From assembly GCA_003158705.1 (NCBI GenBank), contig PMKX01000035.1:1-6199 (forward strand): a stretch of DNA of 6,199 nt, read 5' to 3'. Made by a program: the position numbers and the translations under genes. Positions 1 to 4,043 of this stretch are shown here, in pieces (position 1 is the stretch's first letter; each line of letters opens with the position of its first letter). The stretch is from Actinomycetota bacterium (GTDB lineage: Bacteria; Actinomycetota; Thermoleophilia; UBA2241). The notes under the pieces were generated by a model. The model was not told where the DNA came from, did no database searches, and saw only the letters and a program-made list of their open reading frames with translations.

Positions 1-501
1 GCCGACACCGTCAGCGTGCTGCTCGGCAACGGCAGCGGCGGCTTCGGGGCCCATGCCGATTTCGCGACCGGTGCGGCCCCGTGTGCGGTCGCCGTCGCTG
101 ACTGCAACGGCGACGGCAAGCTGGACGTGGTGACGGCCAGCACGGACACCGACACTGTTCGCGTGTTGCTCCAGGCACCGGTCACGCCGACTCTCGGCAC
201 GCCGAGCTGCCCCAAGTCGGTCAAGCACGGCCGGCAGTTCAAGGTGTACGGCACGCTGATCCCACACTTCGATGCCTACGCCAAGACGGTCAGGGTGAAG
301 GCGTACCGCTACGTGAGCGGCGAGTGGAAGCTAGCCAAGAGCTACGCCACGATCAACACGGACTCGGGCATCTACACCAAGTACACCGCCACGGTCACGC
401 TCGCCAAGACGGGCAAGTACCACTTCAAGGCGTCCACGGTCGCGACGACGCAGTTCAACGCGGCCGGGTCCGGCTTCAGCCGGACGCTGACGGTCAAGTA
501 G
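1..501 (+). CDS. C-terminal part of FG-GAP/VCBS repeat surface protein (5' end outside window)
   Basis: The reading frame is open from base 1, so the true start lies upstream. It encodes 166 residues ending in TAG. Residues about 1-60 hold the end of one FG-GAP/VCBS blade and one full blade. The calcium-loop signature DCNGDGKLD is at residues 34-42 (D-x-N-x-D-x-x-x-D), and the repeat-typical V-VLLGNGSGGF comes just before it. Residues about 61-166 form a different, Lys/Thr/Tyr-rich beta-strand domain (VKAYRY, ATVTLAKTGKYHFKAS), resembling an Ig-like or adhesion-type cap. Proteins of this build are beta-propellers that act outside the cell in adhesion or carbohydrate contact; no enzyme motif is visible here. 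The signal peptide would be upstream and cannot be seen. It converges on the next gene, with 8 bp between the stop codons. Confidence 0.85.
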   Translation, partial: ADTVSVLLGNGSGGFGAHADFATGAAPCAVAVADCNGDGKLDVVTASTDTDTVRVLLQAPVTPTLGTPSCPKSVKHGRQFKVYGTLIPHFDAYAKTVRVKAYRYVSGEWKLAKSYATINTDSGIYTKYTATVTLAKTGKYHFKASTVATTQFNAAGSGFSRTLTVK

Positions 502-508
502 CGCCGCA

Positions 509-527
509 GCTAACGCAACTGCGTAGC
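509..527. terminator. Small inverted repeat at convergent gene ends
   Basis: GCTA-a-CGCA-ac-TGCG-TAGC forms 8-bp arms with one bulged A. It lies 7 bp after the stop of the propeller gene and covers the stop codon (510-512) of the opposing gene. There is no U-tract on either side, so a role as a bidirectional terminator is only suggested by position. Confidence 0.3.
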
Positions 528-1385
528 CAGGCGGTCGACGAACTCGACCGTGGCCCGCGCGGTTGTGCGCTCGGAGTCGAGCTGCGGATCGCAGACGACC
601 AGCGAGAGGCCGCAGCACCCGCGCACCTTGAGGGCGGAGCCCGCGAGTCCAGCCAGCTCCGTCCAGCTAAGTTCGCCGCCGGCTAGGACTCCCGATACCG
701 ACGTCCCACCGGAGACGAGCACTCCCAGGTCGAGGTGCAGCCACCAGCGGCCGAAGTCGCGACTGTACACTCGCCGTTCGGCAGGACGAGCGGTGGCTGA
801 GTCGGCGGCACTGGGCGCGCCGGCCGCCACTGCGGCCGCCGCTGCCGCCGCTACTGCGAAGCCGCGCTCGCTCAGCTCGCCGCCGCGGGACGGCCCGAGT
901 ATGGCCAGCCGCTTGGGCCGCACCAGCGGCAGAAGCTCGCGCAGAGGCTGCGGCGCCGTCTCGCTCGCCACACCGAGGGCCAACTCGAGTTCCGCGCCGG
1001 CAGCGTGGCCGTCCGAAGACCCGTCGACGTCGCCGGCGCCCTGCTGTTCGCCCACGAACAGCAGGCCTACGTGGCCGAACACGTCGCGGGCGCCGGCGAG
1101 ACCGCCCAGCAGCACCGCTCGGTCGGTGGCGTAGACGATCGGCACGTAATCCTCGGCGCAAGCGAAGCTCACGGCGTCGCGCAGACGCGCCGTCATCACC
1201 AGGAGGCTGTTCCCGTCGGCCAAGCCGGGGTCCGGCACCACGAGCTCGCCCCAGTCCTTCAGGTCGTGACTCATGGCGAGGCGGTCGACAAGGCCGAGCT
1301 TGCGCAGCTCCAGCGAGGCATCATCGACCGCCGCTTCTCCAGCGCGCGGGTCGAAGGGCACCCCTATCGTCATCAGCCGGGCCAC
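510..1385 (-). CDS. Arginase-fold (ureohydrolase-like) protein with degenerate metal site
   Basis: A 291-residue protein, about normal length for an arginase or agmatinase. The fold signals run in order: an N-terminal strand IGVPFD (7-12), the strand VPIVYATDRA followed by GGLAGA (81-99), GHVGLLFVGEQQG (104-116), a beta-strand RLAILG (159-164), WLHLDLGVL (215-223), GGELSWTEL (236-244), and the C-terminal LVVCDPQLDSERTTA (262-276), matching the family's closing 'E-x-N-P-x-x-D-x-x-x-x-T-A'. By hand alignment the metal motifs are replaced: GGDHS by YATDR, DAHxD by GEQQG, and DxDxxDP by DLGVLVS, keeping only the first Asp. It is therefore probably not a manganese hydrolase; a binding or scaffold role is inferred. 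An Ala-rich stretch (178-190) replaces a helix. The GTG start at 1385 is chosen because a TAGACT box sits 6 nt upstream; ATG at 1373 is the alternative. Neither has a Shine-Dalgarno sequence. Confidence 0.75.
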   Translation of the reverse strand: MARLMTIGVPFDPRAGEAAVDDASLELRKLGLVDRLAMSHDLKDWGELVVPDPGLADGNSLLVMTARLRDAVSFACAEDYVPIVYATDRAVLLGGLAGARDVFGHVGLLFVGEQQGAGDVDGSSDGHAAGAELELALGVASETAPQPLRELLPLVRPKRLAILGPSRGGELSERGFAVAAAAAAAVAAGAPSAADSATARPAERRVYSRDFGRWWLHLDLGVLVSGGTSVSGVLAGGELSWTELAGLAGSALKVRGCCGLSLVVCDPQLDSERTTARATVEFVDRLATQLR

Positions 1386-1391
1386 AAGTGG

Positions 1392-1397
1392 AGTCTA
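1392..1397 (-). promoter_or_regulatory. -10 box for a probable leaderless transcript
   Basis: On the minus strand TAGACT (TANNNT) is followed by six bases and then the GTG start at 1385. The expected transcription start falls on or next to the start codon, which fits a leaderless mRNA and the absence of a Shine-Dalgarno site. I see no good -35 hexamer. Confidence 0.4.
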
Positions 1398-1431
1398 CGC
1401 CATCCGGGCTCGGTGGCGCTCCCGCTCTCGA

Positions 1432-1451
1432 GTGCCGGCGTCGCCTGGCAC
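1432..1451. promoter_or_regulatory. Operator-like inverted repeat in divergent intergenic region
   Basis: GTGCCGGCG-T-CGCC-T-GGCAC is a near-perfect inverted repeat: nine-base arms around a central T, with one extra T in the right arm. It lies between the divergent arginase-fold and MBL-fold genes, about 35 bp upstream of the minus-strand -10 box. A dimeric repressor site is a guess; GC-rich DNA makes chance palindromes common. Confidence 0.25.
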
Positions 1452-1540
1452 GCCTACGCGGCGGGCGCCTGACGCTGTCGGCCCGGCCCCGGAGTGCCCT
1501 GCTCGCCGGTTCGCCGGGCATCCGCCTGGCCCGCCGCGGG

Positions 1541-1546
1541 TATGCT
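1541..1546 (+). promoter_or_regulatory. Possible -10 box upstream of the MBL-fold gene
   Basis: TATGCT matches TANNNT in an otherwise very GC-rich stretch, and would give a 5' leader of roughly 50 nt before the ATG at 1605. No matching -35 hexamer is visible at normal spacing, so this is a weak call. Confidence 0.25.
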
Positions 1547-1590
1547 TGCGTCAGTGGGGCTGCCCGCTTGCGTGCCGGCTCCTTCAAACG

Positions 1591-1596
1591 AGGAGG
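1591..1596 (+). promoter_or_regulatory. Shine-Dalgarno site fixing the start at 1605
   Basis: A perfect AGGAGG lies 8 nt before ATG 1605. It decides the start against in-frame upstream candidates such as ATG 1494, whose extra 37 residues (Pro/Ala-rich) do not look like part of the family. Confidence 0.85.
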
Positions 1597-1604
1597 GTGA
1601 TCGG

Positions 1605-2279
1605 ATGGACGAACTCAGCCGCGGCATCTTCCGCTGGACGGCGCCGCATCCGGAGTGGCGCACGCGCATCGAGTGGGGCCACGAGGTAGCGAGTTTCGCA
1701 CTCGTGGCCGCCGACGCGCTCGTGCTCATCGACCCGCAGCTGCCGCCGGAGGATTCGCCGGCCTTGGCGCCGGTGCTGGCCGACCTCGACCGGCTTGCCG
1801 GCTCCGCCGGCCGCCTGGAGATCATGATCACCGTCCCCTATCACGCGCGCAGCGCCGAGCCGCTGTACGAACGCTATCGCGCCAAGCTCGCGTCACGCAT
1901 CTGGGCGCACCCGGCCACGGCCAAGCGCTTCGCGCACGAGACCCCGTTCACGCACATCGAACCAGGTGTGCCGGTCGGCGGCCTTGCCCGGGCCTTCGCC
2001 ATCGGCAACCCGCGGCGCCACGAGACGCCGCTCTACTTCGCAGACCACAAGGCGCTCGCCTTCGGCGACACGGTCATCGGCATCGAAGGCACGCTGCGCG
2101 TTTGGCAGGAGGGCCCGGCGAGCCCGGTCTGGTACCGCGAGAAGCTCTTGCCGACGTTGCGGCCACTTCTGGACCTCGACGTGGAGCGCGTACTGGTCAC
2201 GCATGGGCCAGCGGTGGTAGAAGGCGGCCGTCAGAAGCTGCAGGCCGCCCTCGAGGCGCCGCCGTGGGACTGCCGCTGA
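1605..2279 (+). CDS. Metallo-beta-lactamase-fold protein with reduced active site
   Basis: A 224-residue cytosolic protein (no signal peptide). The N-terminal strands HEVASFALVAADALVLIDPQLPP (26-48) are the usual alpha-beta/beta-alpha opening 'S...L...D..vLIDp' of the metallo-beta-lactamase fold. The expected HxHxDH metal motif should follow the hydrophobic strand at 71-77 but reads VPYHARSAE (77-85), with a single His. Later motifs are better kept: FADHKALAFGDT (145-156) matches the strand with the bridging Asp (D155), and VLVTHGP (196-202) matches the final GH motif (H200). I recall similar actinobacterial proteins annotated as MBL-fold hydrolases with a similar 'HxRSA' motif, so this is probably a stable subfamily rather than a decayed gene. 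Function is unknown. It is divergent from the arginase-fold gene and convergent with the regulator. Confidence 0.8.
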   Translation: MDELSRGIFRWTAPHPEWRTRIEWGHEVASFALVAADALVLIDPQLPPEDSPALAPVLADLDRLAGSAGRLEIMITVPYHARSAEPLYERYRAKLASRIWAHPATAKRFAHETPFTHIEPGVPVGGLARAFAIGNPRRHETPLYFADHKALAFGDTVIGIEGTLRVWQEGPASPVWYREKLLPTLRPLLDLDVERVLVTHGPAVVEGGRQKLQAALEAPPWDCR

Positions 2280-2293
2280 GTGTCAGCGAGAAA

Positions 2294-2312
2294 GGCGGCG
2301 GCAGGCGCCGCC
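2294..2312. terminator. Hairpin between convergent genes
   Basis: GGCGGCG-gcagg-CGCCGCC is a perfect 7-bp stem with a 5-nt loop, placed in the 40-bp gap between the MBL-fold gene and the regulator. Read on the minus strand, the stem is followed by TTTCTC, a short T-run, so it best serves as an intrinsic terminator for the regulator gene. On the plus strand no T-run follows. Confidence 0.55.
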
Positions 2313-2319
2313 GGTCAGC

Positions 2320-3024
2320 CTAGAGTCTGAACTCGTGGCGGCAGACGTCGCTGTCGCCGACGATGGACGCCGTCTGGGTGTGCTGGTCGTCGCTGGCACC
2401 GACGAGACCGCAGAGCATGCCGGAGTCAAAGCTGCAGACGATCCCGGGCGCGATGTCCGCGGTTTCGCGATACACGCAGTTGGCGATCGCGAGCACAGTC
2501 TTGCCGTCGTTGCCGTCCTCGAGACGCGCCCGATAGCCAGCGTCGTCGAGCCAGCGCACCGCCGGCTCCAGCGACCGCCGCGCCGTGCCGTCGGCTGGCT
2601 CGCCCCACACGCTGCGCGCCAGTCCGCTGCCGTAGGCGCGCCCGACTTCGCGCGCCAGTGCCTCGATGCCGACGTCCGCAGGCAAGCGAGTCATGGCCTG
2701 CAGACACAGCGTGGCAAGTGCCTGGAAGCGTCGCGGCGGCACGATCACCTCGAAGCGCTCCTCCGCCGGCAGATAGATCTTGGCCGGGCGGCCACCCTTG
2801 GCGTGCCGCCGTGAGGCCACCTGCAGCAGCCCCGTCTCGACCAGCTTCTCCAGATGCGAACGGGCGACCGTGCGATGGATGCCGAACTCGACGGCGACCT
2901 CGGCCGCAGCAGGGGACTCAGCCGACTCGACCACGAAGTGGTAGATGTGCCGGCGGGTGGCGTCGCCGAACGCCTCTCCCAGGCGACCAAGCCACTGACG
3001 CTCTCCGTTGCCACTCGCGGTCAT
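2320..3024 (-). CDS. Winged-helix transcriptional regulator with Cys-rich C-terminal domain (SufR/COG2345-like)
   Basis: A 234-residue regulator. Residues about 12-90 form a winged helix: LGEAFGDATRRHIYHFV, the recognition region FGIHRTVARSHLEKLVETGLL (47-67, with the helix around 50-60), and a wing KGGRPAKIYLP (77-87), the 'GRPxxxY' wing typical of ArsR/SufR-type regulators. The C-terminal part carries NCVYRE (C183), C197, C205 and GDSDVCRHEF (C228), resembling the metal or Fe-S-binding end of SufR-like proteins. The spacing here is C-x13-C-x7-C-x22-C. Ligand binding is inferred, not shown. The start at ATG 3024 is preferred over an upstream in-frame start at 3060 because a promoter ends just 6 nt before it and the extra 12 residues would cross that promoter. 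It is divergent from the small gene and ferritin/methyltransferase set, which it may control. Confidence 0.82.
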   Translation of the reverse strand: MTASGNGERQWLGRLGEAFGDATRRHIYHFVVESAESPAAAEVAVEFGIHRTVARSHLEKLVETGLLQVASRRHAKGGRPAKIYLPAEERFEVIVPPRRFQALATLCLQAMTRLPADVGIEALAREVGRAYGSGLARSVWGEPADGTARRSLEPAVRWLDDAGYRARLEDGNDGKTVLAIANCVYRETADIAPGIVCSFDSGMLCGLVGASDDQHTQTASIVGDSDVCRHEFRL

Positions 3025-3030
3025 AGAAGC

Positions 3031-3060
3031 ACTGTACCACTCACGCGCAGAGCGTGGCAA
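3031..3060 (-). promoter_or_regulatory. Promoter of the regulator gene, probably leaderless
   Basis: On the minus strand TTGCCA (3060-3055, five of six bases of TTGACA), an 18-bp spacer, then TACAGT (3036-3031, a TANNNT -10 box) are followed by six bases and the ATG at 3024. There is no Shine-Dalgarno site. The layout predicts transcription starting at the start codon. Confidence 0.6.
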
Positions 3061-3154
3061 AGGGTTGCGAGCCTCTTAACACACGGATGGCCCTGCCGCG
3101 TTAGCCGGGTGGGTCAAGAGGGGAATGCACCGGCCACACGGCCAGCTGCCCCAC

Positions 3155-3181
3155 GACCCGTTGGCGCATCGCCCGCGGGTC
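3155..3181 (+). promoter_or_regulatory. Leader hairpin upstream of the small 66-residue gene
   Basis: GACCCG-tt-GGCG-cat-CGCC-cg-CGGGTC gives a 6-bp and a 4-bp stem separated by a two-base internal mismatch (one side T-G wobble), with a 3-nt loop. It ends 6 nt before the AAAGGAG ribosome site. The rest of the 174-bp gap (3025-3198) also has a CCTCTT/AAGAGG pair (3072-3077 with 3116-3121) that could enclose a larger fold. I do not recognise a riboswitch class and see no clear plus-strand promoter here. Confidence 0.35.
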
Positions 3182-3187
3182 ACCGCG

Positions 3188-3194
3188 AAAGGAG
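3188..3194 (+). promoter_or_regulatory. Shine-Dalgarno site fixing the start at 3199
   Basis: AAAGGAG lies 4 nt before ATG 3199. It rules out in-frame upstream starts, which would run through the regulator gene's 5' end and promoter. Confidence 0.75.
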
Positions 3195-3198
3195 CCAC

Positions 3199-3399
3199 AT
3201 GATCAAGGTCAAGACCTTCGCCACGCCGATCAAGATCTTCGCCACGGTGCGCGAGCTGCAGGAGCTCGACCACACGGTGACGCAGTTCCTGGCCGACGAG
3301 AAGGCGTCGCTCGTCTTCTCCGTTAGCGACACCCTCACCACCGACGAGCACGGCGCCACCATCGGGCTTATCCGTACGCTCGCCTACGAGATAGACTAG
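3199..3399 (+). CDS. Small conserved-type hypothetical protein, 66 residues
   Basis: A short soluble protein with no Cys, signal peptide or membrane segment. The predicted order is beta (MIKVKTFATPIKIFATV), helix (RELQELDHTVTQFLADEK), beta (ASLVFSVSDTLTTDEHG), beta (ATIGLIRTLAYEI). The order and size recall the small Cse60/DUF2758 type of protein (strand, helix, then a 'VxSVS' strand and a final 'Y' strand), but similarity by eye is weak and no function should be transferred. The start has a good ribosome site. It stands alone between two strong hairpins, divergent from the cysteine-rich regulator and 69 bp ahead of the half-ferritin gene, so co-regulation with either is plausible. Its TAG stop is in frame with the next gene. 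Confidence 0.7.
   Translation: MIKVKTFATPIKIFATVRELQELDHTVTQFLADEKASLVFSVSDTLTTDEHGATIGLIRTLAYEID
3211..3246 (+). repeat. Short direct repeat inside the 66-residue gene
   Basis: AAGACCTTCGCCACG (3211-3225) recurs as AAGATCTTCGCCACG (3232-3246), 14 of 15 bases identical with a 21-bp period. It encodes KTFAT-PI-KIFAT, a seven-residue step. It could be a small tandem duplication or a coding constraint on a beta strand. Confidence 0.6.
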
Positions 3400-3402
3400 C
3401 GC

Positions 3403-3459
3403 GGTGCGCGGCGGCAGCGCCCGCGACGCCCCGGCGTCACGGGCCCCGGGCCGCGCACC
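3403..3459 (+). terminator. Large nested inverted repeat between small gene and half-ferritin operon
   Basis: The outer arms GGTGCGCGGC (3403-3412) and GCCGCGCACC (3450-3459) are perfect 10-base complements. Inside lies a second stem, GCCCG-c-GACGCC with GGCGTC-a-CGGGC (3419-3430 with 3433-3444), 11 pairs with one mismatch. The structure nearly fills the 66-69 bp gap and starts 4 nt after the TAG stop. No U-tract follows. It could be a Rho-independent-like terminator, a processing or stability element, or attenuate the downstream operon. Confidence 0.55.
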
Positions 3460-3468
3460 TCGCTGGTG

Positions 3469-3687
3469 ATGAGCAGGCAACACGACATCGAGATCCTTCT
3501 CGAGGCGCTGGAGCTGGAGCGCGGCGCCGTGCGACGCTACGTCGAACACGGCGCCGCTACGGCCGACCCGCGCCTTGTCTCGTTCTGGGAGTCGCTGCGC
3601 CGCAACGAGGCCGGTCATCGCGATGCCCTCATGGCCCACTTGGCCCGACTCGGCGTCACCGCGCCTCCCGAGGCTGACGCCAGATGA
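3469..3687 (+). CDS. Half-ferritin / rubrerythrin-like two-helix protein
   Basis: A 72-residue protein predicted to be a helical hairpin: helix 1 about residues 4-30, a turn at ADPR, helix 2 about 34-61. The metal-type signature is E17-RGA-VRR-Y24 in helix 1 and E47-AG-H50 (ExxH) in helix 2, separated as in rubrerythrin and other ferritin-like proteins. A full rubrerythrin has four helices and two such pairs, so this is half a bundle and would have to pair with another chain to bind two metals. It is not truncated by a frameshift: the stop overlaps the next start by 4 nt (ATGA). ATG 3469 is used; GTG 3466 adjoins it. No Shine-Dalgarno site is visible, and the region upstream is the large hairpin. 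It is paralogous to the next gene. Confidence 0.8.
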   Translation: MSRQHDIEILLEALELERGAVRRYVEHGAATADPRLVSFWESLRRNEAGHRDALMAHLARLGVTAPPEADAR

Positions 3688-4043
3688 GTGAGCGCGGCAA
3701 CACGACCGTGCTGGCCGCGCTCGCCGACGACCTCGAGTTCGAGCGCGGCGCGACCAAGCTGTACGGACGCTTCGCCAACCGGGCCGAGGATCCGCTCATC
3801 AAGGAGCTGTTCAAAGAGCTCAGCCGCGGCGAGGCCGGTCACGTGCGTGGCGTCCGCCGCATGGCCGAGACGCTGCGCGACCCGCAGACGCATGTCGTGT
3901 TCTTCTGCCCGTTGTGTGGCTGGCAGGTCGACTTCGGCGTCGACCCGGCCGAGGGCACGCCGGGCAAATGCCCCATGTGCCCCGGCAAGTACGCTCTGCG
4001 GCTCATCGACGGCGACTGGGTGCTCGACAGGCTGGCGCCTTGA
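3684..4043 (+). CDS. Half-ferritin with C-terminal rubredoxin-like zinc ribbon (mini-rubrerythrin)
   Basis: A 119-residue protein. Residues about 5-63 repeat the two-helix ferritin-like hairpin of the gene before it, with E20-RGA-TKL-Y27 and E50-AG-H53, and the same 30-residue distance between the two glutamates. Residues about 70-108 add a ribbon with CPLC (C75, C78) and CPMC (C96, C99), the four-Cys layout of rubredoxin or zinc ribbons. Rubrerythrins combine a di-iron four-helix bundle with a rubredoxin domain and reduce peroxide; here only half of the bundle is present. Peroxide or oxygen defence, or iron handling, is inferred from this likeness. Its start overlaps the upstream stop (ATGA) and its stop overlaps the next start (TTGA), so translation is probably coupled. 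A weak GAGG lies 10 nt before the ATG. Confidence 0.85.
   Translation: MSERGNTTVLAALADDLEFERGATKLYGRFANRAEDPLIKELFKELSRGEAGHVRGVRRMAETLRDPQTHVVFFCPLCGWQVDFGVDPAEGTPGKCPMCPGKYALRLIDGDWVLDRLAP

Noticed and set aside
818..856. GCC-rich stretch considered as a DNA tandem repeat or CRISPR-like unit
   Set aside because: The period is just the alanine codon, with no constant spacer or palindromic unit; it is part of the coding frame.
550..1134. Long plus-strand reading frame opposite the arginase-fold gene
   Set aside because: It is Ser/Arg/Pro-rich with no recognisable motif, lies antisense to a frame with clear family motifs, and has no ribosome site. It is a GC-rich shadow frame.
667..1161. Second minus-strand frame inside the arginase-fold gene
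   Set aside because: The translation is almost entirely Arg/Gly/Ala, the usual product of an off-frame read in high-GC DNA.
1503..1518. TCGCCGGT/TCGCCGGG tandem octamer
   Set aside because: Two copies only, in very GC-rich DNA, with no link to a promoter; not distinguishable from chance.
1494..1604. Longer N-terminus for the MBL-fold protein from ATG 1494
   Set aside because: The perfect AGGAGG before ATG 1605 and the non-family-like Pro/Ala extension argue for the shorter protein.
3025..3060. Longer regulator from an upstream in-frame start at 3060
   Set aside because: This stretch contains the -35 and -10 boxes, so it would not be transcribed in full from that promoter.
3061..3154. Candidate riboswitch upstream of the small gene
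   Set aside because: I could not match any known class motif; only generic pairings are visible, so it is listed as an unexplained leader and not named.
3469..3687. Half-ferritin read as a frameshifted fragment of a full rubrerythrin together with the next gene
   Set aside because: Both frames have their own start, a complete E/ExxH set and a clean ATGA overlap. Each repeats the same helices rather than continuing them, so this is duplication, not a broken gene.
3914..4039. Extended N-terminus of the first methyltransferase from GTG 3914
   Set aside because: It would lie wholly within the zinc-ribbon part of the preceding gene and is Arg/Gly-rich without family likeness; TTG 4040 at the stop overlap is preferred.
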